A DNA stretch of 64,000 bases, taken from the NCBI RefSeq assembly GCF_030816895.1, contig NZ_JAUSYL010000001.1, positions 1,054,001 to 1,118,000 on the forward strand, written 5' to 3'. The translations under genes were made by a program, and so were the position numbers. The stretch comes from Clavibacter sp. B3I6. Lineage in GTDB: Bacteria; Actinomycetota; Actinomycetes; Actinomycetales; Microbacteriaceae. Of the stretch, positions 23,281 through 30,860 are shown piece by piece. The notes under the pieces were generated by a model. That model searched no databases and was not told the origin of the DNA. It saw only the letters and a list, made by a program, of their open reading frames with translations. Each line of letters starts with the position of its first letter. Positions within the stretch are counted from its first letter, which is position 1.

Positions 23281-23919
23281 ATGCGATTGACGAAGCTCGA
23301 GCACGCCGCCCTGGTCCTGGAACTCAACGGACGGAAGCTCTTCATCGACCCGGGCTCGTTCACCACCCCGATCACGGAGGCGATGAACGCGGACGCCATC
23401 GTCATCACGCACGAGCACCCCGACCACTGGACCCCCGAGCAGCTGAAGCGCATCCTCGACAAGAACGAGGGCGTGCCCATCTACGCACCCGAGGGCGTGG
23501 CCGCCGCCGCGACCGACTTCGACGTCACGGTCGTGCACGCCGGCGACGCGATCGAGGTCGGCCCCTTCGCGCTCCGCTTCTTCGGCGGCACGCACGCGGT
23601 GATCCACGAGTCGATCCCCGTGGTCGACAACCTCGGCGTGCTGGTCAACGGCACGCTCTACTACGCAGGGGACTCGTTCGCGGTCCCCGAGGGCATCGAG
23701 GTCGACCTGCTCGCGGCGCCCGCCGGCGCGCCCTGGATGAAGATCAGCGAGTCGATCGACTACGTGCTCGCGGTGAAGCCCCGCCGCGCGTTCCCGACGC
23801 ACGAGATGGTGCTGTCCGCCGCCGGCAAGGCCATGTCGAACGGCCGCCTGCAGTGGGCGACGGAGCAGGGCGGCGGCGAGTTCCACGCCCTCGAGCCCGG
23901 CGATAGCATCGACCTCTAG
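23281..23919 (+). CDS. Metallo-beta-lactamase-fold hydrolase
   Basis: The 212-residue MBL-fold protein starts MRLTKLEHAALVLELNGRKLFIDPG. Its metal-binding motif is ITHEHPDHWTP (HxHxDH), followed by GGTHAVIHESIPV, YYAGDSF and a C-terminal PTHEM. It is close in layout to the UlaG-like/RNase-Z-like small hydrolases. The natural substrate is unknown. An in-frame ATG at 23104 would overlap tRNA-Glu, so ATG 23281 is preferred. Neither an SD nor a convincing -10 is visible. Confidence 0.87.
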   Translation: MRLTKLEHAALVLELNGRKLFIDPGSFTTPITEAMNADAIVITHEHPDHWTPEQLKRILDKNEGVPIYAPEGVAAAATDFDVTVVHAGDAIEVGPFALRFFGGTHAVIHESIPVVDNLGVLVNGTLYYAGDSFAVPEGIEVDLLAAPAGAPWMKISESIDYVLAVKPRRAFPTHEMVLSAAGKAMSNGRLQWATEQGGGEFHALEPGDSIDL

Positions 23920-23961
23920 GCCCTGTTCGGGCTCTCGACGAGCGGACGCGGGGTCAACGGC

Positions 23962-24384
23962 ATGGACGGACTCGGCGCGGTGTCGCTCATCGTGGAGTTC
24001 CTCACGTGGATCGCGCTGGTGCCCGGCATCGCCCTGTACGTCGCCGGGCTCTCGGTGCGGGTCGTCGGCCGCCGCTGGACCCCGACGGAGGGCCTCGTCG
24101 CGGACGGGACCGCGCGCGGTGACGGCGACGCGCCTCCCTCGCGCGTCCTCCGCTGGTTCGACGGCGACGGCGACGTGCACGAGGCGACCGCCGACACCCC
24201 CGAGACCCGCGACCTCCCCGCCGGATCCGACGTGCGCGTGTGGTTCGCGCCGCGCGCCCCGTGGCGGGTCCGCACCCACGCGCCCGAGCTCGACGGCCGC
24301 GCGCTCCGCGTGACCGGGCTCGTGCTCATCGGCATCGGCGCCGTGGCGGCCGTCGCCGGGATCGTGCTGCTCTTCCTCGAGTAG
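23962..24384 (+). CDS. Small two-TM membrane protein (DUF3592-like)
   Basis: A 140-residue protein with a hydrophobic helix at about 8-32 (VSLIVEFLTWIALVPGIALYVAGL) and another at about 117-138 (VTGLVLIGIGAVAAVAGIVLLFL). Between them is a soluble domain with TPTEGLVADG and DVRVWFAPRAPWRVRTH. This arrangement resembles DUF3592 proteins, whose role is unknown. It follows the MBL gene by 42 bases and may be cotranscribed. Confidence 0.75.
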   Translation: MDGLGAVSLIVEFLTWIALVPGIALYVAGLSVRVVGRRWTPTEGLVADGTARGDGDAPPSRVLRWFDGDGDVHEATADTPETRDLPAGSDVRVWFAPRAPWRVRTHAPELDGRALRVTGLVLIGIGAVAAVAGIVLLFLE

Positions 24385-24442
24385 CCGTCCCGCCCGGCGC
24401 CTGGGCATCCGCCCGCGTGGTCGGGACCGGTCCATGCAGCCG

Positions 24443-24448
24443 TATAGG
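24443..24448 (+). promoter_or_regulatory. Possible -10 box ahead of the riboswitch
   Basis: TATAGG in an AT-richer patch lies just before the riboswitch and would start the transcript near 24455. It is the only plausible box in 24385-24457, which otherwise shows nothing. Confidence 0.35.
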
Positions 24449-24457
24449 GTGATGTCT

Positions 24458-24604
24458 CGAAGGGGAGTACTCCCGTCCGGCGGTCGTGTCGTCAGTACGG
24501 TCGGACCACTCCGACCCGTGCGACCGGTTCCGCGGACATCGTCCGCGGGGTGGAGGAGACCTTCAGTACCCCACCGGACCCCGCAGCGGGTCCGAGTACT
24601 GGAG
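24458..24604 (+). ncRNA. yybP-ykoY (manganese) riboswitch
   Basis: The leader of the TerC gene contains the family hallmark AAGGGGAGTA at 24460-24469 and, near its 3' side, GGAGGAGACCTTCAGTACCC starting at 24553, resembling the conserved GAGACCTTnnC loop. GAGTACTGGAGAACCCC at 24594-24610 can refold with the 5' GGGGAGTACTC. In E. coli alx (a TerC homologue) and many bacteria this RNA turns genes on when manganese binds. The SD GGAG (24601-24604) lies at its edge, so control of translation is likely. Exact boundaries are estimated. Confidence 0.78.
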
Positions 24605-24614
24605 AACCCCGAAA

Positions 24615-25709
24615 ATGGATGTCCCCTTCTGGCTCTGGGCCGCGACCATCGGCGCCGTCCTCGGCCTGCTCGTCTTCGACTTCTTCGCGCACGTCCGCAA
24701 GGCGCATGAGCCGACCCTCAAGGAGTCCGCCACCTGGTCGGTCGTCTACATCGTCATCGCGCTCGTCTTCGGCGTCGGGATCGGCGTCTTCTCGAACTGG
24801 ACCTTCGGCGGCGAGTACTTCGCCGGCTACGTGACGGAGAAGGCGCTGAGCGTCGACAACCTCTTCGTCTTCCTAATCATCATGTCGAGCTTCGCCGTGC
24901 CGCGGGCCTTCCAGCAGAAGGTGCTGCTCGTCGGCATCGCGATCGCACTGGTGATGCGCGGCCTCTTCATCGCGGCCGGCTCCGCCATCATCGACAACTT
25001 CTCCTGGGTCTTCTACATCTTCGGCGCGCTGCTGCTCGTCATGGCGTACAAGCAGATGAAGGAGACGCACGACGAGAGCGAGTCCGACTCGAAGCTCATC
25101 CGGGCCCTCCGCCGCGTCATCCCCACCTCCGAGCACTACGACGGCGACAAGCTCACGACCCGCATCGACGGCAAGCGCCTCTTCACGCCGATGTTCCTGG
25201 TGATGCTCGCCATCGGCCTCACGGACGTGCTGTTCGCGCTCGACTCCATCCCCGCGATCTTCGGCCTGACGCAGGAGGCGTACATCGTCTTCACCGCCAA
25301 CGCCTTCGCGCTGCTCGGCCTCCGTCAGCTCTACTTCCTGATCTCCGGCCTCCTCGAGCGCCTCGTGTACCTCTCGCAGGGCCTCGCGGTGATCCTCGGC
25401 TTCATCGCCGTGAAGCTCGTGCTGCACGCGCTGCACGTCAACGAGGTGCCGTTCATCAACGGGGGCGAGCACGTGGAGTGGGCGCCCGAGATCCCGATCT
25501 GGTTCTCGCTCTCGTTCATCCTGCTCACCATCACCGTGGCGACCATCGCGAGCCTGGCGAAGACGAAGCGCGACGCGACCGCCGTGGAGGGCACCGACTC
25601 CGCGACGGCCGTCGCGGGCGAGAAGGCCCCCGCCGACGCGGACGACGACGCGGCGGACGGCTCCGGCCGCAGCGTCGACGCGGCCCGCGACGTGGACGCG
25701 CGCCGCTAG
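24615..25709 (+). CDS. TerC/Alx-family membrane protein
   Basis: The 364-residue TerC protein has about nine membrane segments and a conserved acidic core: EKALSVDNLFVFLIIMSSF and MLAIGLTDVLFALDSIPAIFGLTQ. TerC/Alx proteins export manganese or help metallate exported proteins. The preceding riboswitch supports a manganese role. The 50-residue C-terminus is an acidic, Ala/Asp-rich tail (DADDDAADGSGR), probably cytoplasmic and disordered. ATG 24615 follows GGAG by 10 bases. Confidence 0.93.
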   Translation: MDVPFWLWAATIGAVLGLLVFDFFAHVRKAHEPTLKESATWSVVYIVIALVFGVGIGVFSNWTFGGEYFAGYVTEKALSVDNLFVFLIIMSSFAVPRAFQQKVLLVGIAIALVMRGLFIAAGSAIIDNFSWVFYIFGALLLVMAYKQMKETHDESESDSKLIRALRRVIPTSEHYDGDKLTTRIDGKRLFTPMFLVMLAIGLTDVLFALDSIPAIFGLTQEAYIVFTANAFALLGLRQLYFLISGLLERLVYLSQGLAVILGFIAVKLVLHALHVNEVPFINGGEHVEWAPEIPIWFSLSFILLTITVATIASLAKTKRDATAVEGTDSATAVAGEKAPADADDDAADGSGRSVDAARDVDARR

Positions 25710-25723
25710 CTCTCCCCGGCACC

Positions 25724-25764
25724 ACGACGACGCCCGCTCCCGGATCCGGGGGCGGGCGTCGTCG
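25724..25764. terminator. Bidirectional hairpin after the TerC gene
   Basis: A perfect 13-bp stem (CGACGACGCCCGC at 25724-25736 with its complement at 25752-25764) lies between the convergent TerC and aldo/keto reductase genes. Confidence 0.8.
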
Positions 25765-25796
25765 CGTGCGGGCCCGGAGCGGGGTCCGGGCGCGGG

Positions 25797-26756
25797 TCAG
25801 GACAGCGGGCCCTCGGGGATCATGCCCTCGGCGGTGAGCTCGGCCCACAGCTCCTCGGGCACCAGCCGCGTCGCCCGGGTGACGCCCTCGCGCACCTCGT
25901 CGGCGGAGGCCATGCCGAGCGCGACGGTCGTGACGGCCGGGTGGCGCAGCGGGAAGCGGATGGCGGCCTGCGGCAGCTCGACGTCGTAGCCCGCGCAGAT
26001 CTCGGCGATGCGCCGGGCTCGCGCCAGGACCTCCTCGGACGCCGGCCCGTACTCGTAGGTGGCGTCGTCGGCGGGCGAGTCGGTCGCGGTGAGGCCGCTG
26101 TTGAAGACGCTGACCGCCACGACGCGCGTGCGCGTCTCCTCGGCGGCCGGCAGCACCTCGTGCAGGGCGGACTGGTCGAGCAGCGTGTAGCGGCCGGCGA
26201 CCATGGCGACGTCGAGCGCGCCGGTGCCGATGAGCGCGGCGAGCGAGCGCGGGGTGCCGGATCCGACGCCGATGGCCCCCACGACGCCCTCGTCGCGCAG
26301 CCGCACGAGCGCGGGGACGGCCTCGCGGACCGCCTGGTCGAGGTGCTCGTCGGGGTCGTGGATCAGCAGCACGTCGACGCGGTCGAGCCCGAGCCGCGCG
26401 AGGGAGTCGTCGAGCGAGCGGCGCACCCCGTCGGCGCTGAAGTCCCAGCGGCGGACGTGGTCGCCCGGCACGTCGAAGATGTCGTCGTCGCGTCGGCCGT
26501 GCGCGTCGACCGGCTCGAGGACCCGCCCGATCTTCGTGGAGACGACGTACTCGTCCCGCGGGTGCTCCCGGAGCGCCCGCCCGAGCCGGCGCTCGGCGAG
26601 GCCGAGGCCGTAGTGCGGCGCGGTGTCGAAGTAGCGGAGTCCCGCGTCCCACGACGCCTGCACGACGCCGTGGGCCTGCTCGTCGTCCATGGAGCGGTAG
26701 AGGTTGCCGAGGGGCGCGGTGCCGAGGCCGAGCTCGGGCAGATCGATGCGGCTCAT
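25797..26756 (-). CDS. Aldo/keto reductase (aldose-dehydrogenase type)
   Basis: The 319-residue AKR has the catalytic tetrad in YFDTAPHYGLGLAERRLG (Asp, Tyr), VVSTKIGR (Lys) and VLLIHDPDEH (His). The opening LPELGLGTAPLGNLYRSM and the ERRLG helix are typical of the D-threo-aldose 1-dehydrogenase / L-fucose dehydrogenase / pyridoxal dehydrogenase subgroup. A sugar lactone-forming dehydrogenase is a fair guess. It is not closely related to the tandem AKRs at 28-30 kb. It lies 90 bases downstream of the SDR gene on the same strand. Confidence 0.88.
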   Translation of the reverse strand: MSRIDLPELGLGTAPLGNLYRSMDDEQAHGVVQASWDAGLRYFDTAPHYGLGLAERRLGRALREHPRDEYVVSTKIGRVLEPVDAHGRRDDDIFDVPGDHVRRWDFSADGVRRSLDDSLARLGLDRVDVLLIHDPDEHLDQAVREAVPALVRLRDEGVVGAIGVGSGTPRSLAALIGTGALDVAMVAGRYTLLDQSALHEVLPAAEETRTRVVAVSVFNSGLTATDSPADDATYEYGPASEEVLARARRIAEICAGYDVELPQAAIRFPLRHPAVTTVALGMASADEVREGVTRATRLVPEELWAELTAEGMIPEGPLS

Positions 26757-26845
26757 GGATCCAGCATGCTCCGACCGGGCCGCGTCGCCCGGGCCGCGAC
26801 GCCCGCGCAGGGTCGGCGGCGGACGACGCGGTCGAGGTCCGCCGG

Positions 26846-27643
26846 TCAGCCGAGGCGGGTGCTGGTGATCCCGCCGTCGACGTCGAGCCGAGCGCCGTGC
26901 ACGAACGCGGCCTCATCCGACACCAGGAAGCGCACCGCGTACGCGATGTCGACGGATCGCACCGGCACGCCCGCCACGGTGGTCGCGGTCATCGCCGCGA
27001 GCACGTCGGCGGAGTCCGCGTTGCCGGGGGTCGAGGTCGCGCCCGGCGCCACGGTGTTCACGCGCACGCCGCGCGGCCCGTACTCCGCGGCCCACGTGCG
27101 GGTCATCTGCTCGACGGCCGCCTTCGACGCGGTGTACGCCGCGCCGAAGGGCACGCCGACGCGCGACATCCAGGATCCGATGCCGACGATCGCCCCGGAT
27201 CCGCGCCCGGCCATGGCGGGGGCGAGCTCCGCGACGAGCACGTGGGGCGCGCGGACGTTGATCGCGAGCACGGCGTCGAGGTCGTCATCGGGGAGCGCGG
27301 CCGTGGGCCCGACCGGGTAGACGCCGGCGTTGTTGACGAGGATGTCGACCCGGCCGCCGAGGGCGGCGGTCGCCTCGCGGGCGAAGCGGCGGACCTCCTC
27401 GGGGGCGGCGCCGAGGTCGACCGTGACGGCGTGCGCCCGGCCTCCGCTCGCGGTGATGGCGTCGACGACGGCGGCGGCGCGCTCGGCGCTGCGTCCGCTG
27501 ACGACGACCTCGGCGCCGGATGCGGCGAGCACGCGGGCGATCGCCTCGCCGATGCCGCTGGTGGATCCGGTGACGACGGCCGTACGGCCGGCGAGCCGGG
27601 TGTCGGGGGTGAGGGACTGGAGGATCTCGGTGTTGGACTGCAT
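26846..27643 (-). CDS. SDR-family oxidoreductase under TetR control
   Basis: The 265-residue classical SDR shows VVTGSTSGIGEAIARVLA, ILVNNAGVYP, GSWMSRVGVPFGAAYTASKAAVEQ (Ser, Tyr, Lys) and the C-terminal GARLDVDGGITSTR. It is FabG-like and NADP(H)-dependent. ATG 27643 lies within the first of two operator-like dyads. A TetR gene is divergent, 55 bases away. The expected logic is induction when a ligand, perhaps the substrate, releases the repressor. Confidence 0.9.
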   Translation of the reverse strand: MQSNTEILQSLTPDTRLAGRTAVVTGSTSGIGEAIARVLAASGAEVVVSGRSAERAAAVVDAITASGGRAHAVTVDLGAAPEEVRRFAREATAALGGRVDILVNNAGVYPVGPTAALPDDDLDAVLAINVRAPHVLVAELAPAMAGRGSGAIVGIGSWMSRVGVPFGAAYTASKAAVEQMTRTWAAEYGPRGVRVNTVAPGATSTPGNADSADVLAAMTATTVAGVPVRSVDIAYAVRFLVSDEAAFVHGARLDVDGGITSTRLG

Positions 27644-27681
27644 GGTCCAATGAATAGCACGGATTGGACCGAATGGTCCAG
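27633..27681. promoter_or_regulatory. Two TetR operators in the SDR-tetR divergent gap
   Basis: Two copies of the same dyad: TTGGACT-GCAT-GGTCCAA (27633-27650) and TTGGACC-GAAT-GGTCCAG (27664-27681), centres 31 bp apart. The first covers the SDR start codon; the second covers the tetR -35 area just before its -10 box at 27687. Autoregulation and SDR repression by the adjacent TetR protein are expected. Confidence 0.72.
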
Positions 27682-27686
27682 GAAGG

Positions 27687-27692
27687 TAGGAT
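27687..27692 (+). promoter_or_regulatory. -10 box of a leaderless tetR gene
   Basis: TAGGAT ends 6 bases before ATG 27699. Confidence 0.5.
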
Positions 27693-27698
27693 CGGAGC

Positions 27699-28313
27699 AT
27701 GGCGGAGTCGGGGATCACGGAGCGCGGCCGACGCACGCGCCAGCGGATCATCGAGGCGACGGGCGAGCAGATCCTCGCCTCGGGCATCGGCGGCACGACG
27801 CTCGACGACGTGCGCGCCGCCACCCTCACGAGCAAGAGCCAGCTCTTCCACTACTTCCCCGGCGGGAAGCTCGAGCTGGTGCGCGAGGTCGCCGCGTGGG
27901 AGGGGCAGCAGCTCCTCGAGGCGCAGGAGCCGCACATCCACGACCTGGGCTCCTGGGAGTCGTGGGAGGCCTGGCGCTCCGCGCTCGTCGACTACTACAT
28001 CGGCCGCGGGCGGTGGGCGTGCCCCATCGGCTCGCTCGCCACGCAGGCCGCCGCCACCGACCCGGAGCTCGAGCGCAGCATCGCGGAGGGCATGCGGGCC
28101 TGGCGCGCCTTCCTCGCCCGCGGGGTCGAGCGGATGCGCGAGGCGGGGTTCGTGGCCGCGTCGGCGGATCCGCAGCGCACCGCCACGGTGATCCTCGCGG
28201 CCATCCAGGGCGGCCTCGTGCTCAGCCAGCCCGAGCGCTCCGCCTGGCCGCTCGAGGCCGCGCTCGACACGGCGCTCGCGCCGCTGCACGTGGCCGGCTC
28301 CCGCGCGGCCTGA
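27699..28313 (+). CDS. TetR-family transcriptional regulator
   Basis: The 204-residue protein has an N-terminal TetR helix-turn-helix (about 10-58; RQRIIEATGEQILASGIGGTTLDDVRAATLTSKSQLFHYF). The ligand domain contains RWACPIGSLATQAAATDPELERSI, typical of a TetR subgroup near YxaF/LmrA-type regulators. It probably binds the two dyads upstream and represses itself and the divergent SDR gene. The effector is unknown. Confidence 0.92.
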   Translation: MAESGITERGRRTRQRIIEATGEQILASGIGGTTLDDVRAATLTSKSQLFHYFPGGKLELVREVAAWEGQQLLEAQEPHIHDLGSWESWEAWRSALVDYYIGRGRWACPIGSLATQAAATDPELERSIAEGMRAWRAFLARGVERMREAGFVAASADPQRTATVILAAIQGGLVLSQPERSAWPLEAALDTALAPLHVAGSRAA

Positions 28314-28394
28314 TCGGCCCGACGCCCGACGCCCGTCGCCCGTCGCCCGTCGCCCGTCGCACACTTTCGTGGGAGCCGGTCCACGAGCCCGGCG

Positions 28395-28400
28395 TACGGT
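28395..28400 (+). promoter_or_regulatory. -10 box of the first tandem aldo/keto reductase gene
   Basis: TACGGT ends 6 bases before ATG 28407, implying a leaderless mRNA. Confidence 0.5.
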
Positions 28401-28406
28401 CGGAGC

Positions 28407-29417
28407 ATGGAATTCAGATACCTCGGCAACTCCGGCTTCAAGATCTCCGAGATCACCTACGGCAACTGGCTCACCCACGGATCGCAGGTCGAGAACGACA
28501 CCGCGACCGCGTGCGTGAAGGCGGCGCTCGAGGCGGGGATCACCACCTTCGACACCGCGGACGTCTACGCCAACACCAAGGCGGAGACCGTGCTCGGCGA
28601 GGCGCTCAAGGACGAGCGGCGTGCCTCGATCGAGATCTTCACCAAGGTCTTCGGCCCCACCGGGCCCAAGGGGCACAACGATACGGGCCTCTCGCGGAAG
28701 CACATCATGGACTCGGTCGACGCGTCGCTCACGCGCCTGCAGACCGACTACATCGACCTCTACCAGGCGCACCGGTTCGACTACGAGACCCCGCTCGAGG
28801 AGACCATGCAGGCGTTCGCCGACGTCGTCCGCCAGGGCAAGGCCCTCTACATCGGCGTGAGCGAGTGGACGAGCGACCAGCTGCGCGCCGGTCACGCGCT
28901 CGCGACCGACCTCGGCTTCCAGCTGATCTCGAACCAGCCGCAGTACTCCGCCCTCTGGCGCGTCATCGAGGAGGAGGTCGTGCCGACCTCCCAGGAGCTC
29001 GGCATCTCGCAGATCGTCTGGTCGCCCATCGCCCAGGGCGTGCTCACGGGCAAGTACAAGCCCGGCCAGGAGCTGCCGTCCGGCTCGCGCGCGACCGACG
29101 ACAAGGGCGGCGCGAACATGATCAAGCGCTTCATGAACGACGACACCCTCTCCCGCGTGCAGGAGCTGCAGCCCGTGGCCGACGAGCTGGACCTGTCGCT
29201 CGCGCAGCTGGCCGTCGCGTGGGTGCTGCAGAACGAGAACGTGGCGTCCGCCATCATCGGCGCCTCCCGTCCCGAGCAGGTCCACGAGAACGTGAAGGCG
29301 TCCGGCGTGACGATCCCCGCGGAGCTGCTGACCCGCATCGACGACGCCCTCGGCGACATCGTCGAGAAGGACCCGCGGAAGACCGACGAGAGCTCGCCGA
29401 AGACCCGCGAGGCCTGA
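28407..29417 (+). CDS. Aldo/keto reductase, potassium-channel-beta-like (copy 1)
   Basis: The 336-residue AKR has its tetrad in FDTADVYANTKAE (Asp, Tyr), IFTKVFGP (Lys) and LYQAHRFDYETP (His). SEWT, QPQYSALWR, VWSPIAQGVLTGKY and ASAIIGASRPEQV complete the cofactor site. It belongs to the YghZ / K+-channel beta subunit subgroup, which reduces aldehydes such as methylglyoxal with NADPH. It is about 88% identical to the gene at 29549 (40 differences counted by eye). Each copy has its own leaderless promoter and its own terminator. Confidence 0.93.
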   Translation: MEFRYLGNSGFKISEITYGNWLTHGSQVENDTATACVKAALEAGITTFDTADVYANTKAETVLGEALKDERRASIEIFTKVFGPTGPKGHNDTGLSRKHIMDSVDASLTRLQTDYIDLYQAHRFDYETPLEETMQAFADVVRQGKALYIGVSEWTSDQLRAGHALATDLGFQLISNQPQYSALWRVIEEEVVPTSQELGISQIVWSPIAQGVLTGKYKPGQELPSGSRATDDKGGANMIKRFMNDDTLSRVQELQPVADELDLSLAQLAVAWVLQNENVASAIIGASRPEQVHENVKASGVTIPAELLTRIDDALGDIVEKDPRKTDESSPKTREA

Positions 29418-29441
29418 TCCGCGATCCCTCCCGCACGACCC

Positions 29442-29474
29442 GCGGCCCCGCTCGAGATCCTCGGGCGGGGCCGC
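29442..29474 (+). terminator. Hairpin after the first tandem aldo/keto reductase
   Basis: A 15-bp stem with one T-G pair (29442-29456 with 29460-29474) and a 3-base loop. It insulates the two copies. Confidence 0.75.
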
Positions 29475-29536
29475 TCGTGCACCTCCCGGTCACCGCGCGG
29501 ACAGCGCGCGCCCGGGGTCGCCCCGCGCATGCGGCG

Positions 29537-29542
29537 TAGGGT
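29537..29542 (+). promoter_or_regulatory. -10 box of the second tandem aldo/keto reductase gene
   Basis: TAGGGT ends 6 bases before ATG 29549. Confidence 0.5.
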
Positions 29543-29548
29543 CGGGAC

Positions 29549-30559
29549 ATGGAATTCCGCTACCTAGGCAACTCAGGCTTCAAGATCTCCGAGATCACGT
29601 ACGGCAACTGGCTGACCCACGGGTCGCAGGTCGAGAACGACACGGCGACCGCGTGCGTGAAGGCGGCCCTCGAGGCCGGCATCACCACGTTCGACACCGC
29701 GGACGGCTATGCGAACACCGTCGCCGAGAAGGTCCTCGGCGACGCGCTGAAGAGCGAGGACCGCGACGGCCTCGAGATCTTCACGAAGGTCTACTTCCCC
29801 ACCGGCGCCAAGGGCCACAACGACACCGGCCTCTCGCGCAAGCACATCATGGCGTCCATCGACGGCTCGCTCGGCCGCCTCCAGACCGACCACGTCGACC
29901 TGTACCAGGCGCACCGCTACGACTACGAGACCCCGCTCGAGGAGACGATGCAGGCCTTCGCCGACGTCGTCCGCCAGGGCAAGGCGCTGTACATCGGCGT
30001 CAGCGAGTGGACCCCCGCGCAGCTCCGCGAGGCGCACGCCCTCTCGCGCGAGCTCGGCTTCCAGCTGATCTCGAACCAGCCGCAGTACTCGGCCCTCTGG
30101 CGCGTCATCGAGGAGGAGATCGTCCCGACCTCCGCCGAGCTCGGCATCTCCCAGATCGTCTGGTCCCCCATCGCCCAGGGCGTCCTCACTGGCAAGTACA
30201 AGCCCGGCCAGGACCTCCCCCAGGGCTCGCGCGCCACGGATGACAAGGGCGGCGCCGACATGATCAAGCGCTACATGAACGACGACGTCCTGTCGCGCGT
30301 GCAGGAGCTGCAGCCTGTCGCCGACGAGCTGGACCTGTCGCTCGCCCAGCTCGCCGTCGCCTGGGTCCTCCAGAACGACAACGTCGCGTCCGCCATCATC
30401 GGTGCCTCGCGTCCCGAGCAGGTCCACGAGAACGTGAAGGCCTCGGGCGTCACGATCCCCGCGGAGCTCCTCACCCGCATCGACGACGCCCTCGGCGACG
30501 TCGTGGAGAAGGACCCGTCGAAGACCAGCGAGAGCTCGCCCACGACGCGCCTATCCTGA
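29549..30559 (+). CDS. Aldo/keto reductase, potassium-channel-beta-like (copy 2)
   Basis: This 336-residue paralogue of the preceding gene has the same tetrad: FDTADGYANTVAE, IFTKVYFP and LYQAHRYDYETP. Differences cluster at residues 53-75 (YANTVAEKVLGDALKSEDRD against YANTKAETVLGEALKDERRA), near the cofactor/substrate entrance, and at the extreme C-terminus. The first 51 residues are identical. It has independent promoter and terminator elements, so the two may respond to different signals or have slightly different substrates. Confidence 0.93.
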   Translation: MEFRYLGNSGFKISEITYGNWLTHGSQVENDTATACVKAALEAGITTFDTADGYANTVAEKVLGDALKSEDRDGLEIFTKVYFPTGAKGHNDTGLSRKHIMASIDGSLGRLQTDHVDLYQAHRYDYETPLEETMQAFADVVRQGKALYIGVSEWTPAQLREAHALSRELGFQLISNQPQYSALWRVIEEEIVPTSAELGISQIVWSPIAQGVLTGKYKPGQDLPQGSRATDDKGGADMIKRYMNDDVLSRVQELQPVADELDLSLAQLAVAWVLQNDNVASAIIGASRPEQVHENVKASGVTIPAELLTRIDDALGDVVEKDPSKTSESSPTTRLS

Positions 30560-30580
30560 TCCGCACGCGCTGAACGCGCC

Positions 30581-30618
30581 GACGGCCCCGCCCGAGCAGA
30601 CGCTCGGGCGGGGCCGTC
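30581..30618 (+). terminator. Strong hairpin after the second aldo/keto reductase
   Basis: A perfect 17-bp stem (30581-30597 with 30602-30618) with loop AGAC. No T-tract follows on the plus strand. Confidence 0.82.
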
Positions 30619-30640
30619 GTCATGTCCGCGGGAAGAGGGC

Positions 30641-30676
30641 GAGCAGGAAAAGGAAAAGGCCCGGAGAACCGGGCCT
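30641..30676 (-). terminator. Rho-independent terminator of tRNA-Gln
   Basis: CCGGGCCT (30669-30676) and AGGCCCGG (30657-30664) form a perfect 8-bp stem with a 4-base loop. On the minus strand it is followed by TTTTCCTTTTCC. Confidence 0.85.
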
Positions 30677-30698
30677 GTCATTTCCTGCGTATTCAGTG

Positions 30699-30770
30699 CT
30701 GGGGTACCTGGACTCGAACCAAGAACAAAAGAATCAGAATCTTCCGTGTTGCCAATTACACCATACCCCA
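30699..30770 (-). tRNA. tRNA-Gln (CUG)
   Basis: The 72-base cloverleaf on the minus strand has acceptor TGGGGTA with TACCCCA and discriminator G. The anticodon loop TTCTGAT presents CTG, between stem halves GAAGA and TCTTT. The T loop TTCGAGT is normal. The unusual U1-A72 start is typical of bacterial tRNA-Gln. CCA is not encoded. Confidence 0.95.
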
Positions 30771-30799
30771 AGGCCCCGATGCGCGATCGGGCCTCGTCG

Positions 30800-30829
30800 A
30801 GTGTAGCCCATCAGCCGGATCCGCGCCAA
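30800..30829 (-). promoter_or_regulatory. Promoter of tRNA-Gln
   Basis: Minus strand TTGGCG (30829-30824), an 18-base spacer and TACACT (30805-30800). ACTCGACGAG at and after the -10 matches the tRNA-Glu promoter exactly. Confidence 0.6.
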
Positions 30830-30860
30830 ACCGGCGCCCGCCCGACGGACCCACGACGCG

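Noticed and set aside
27700..28320. CCCGTCG-type short repeats after the tetR gene (28320-28360) as a regulatory repeat
   Set aside because: A run of about five GCCCGTC units in noncoding DNA; probably simple-sequence slippage with no associated dyad or gene.
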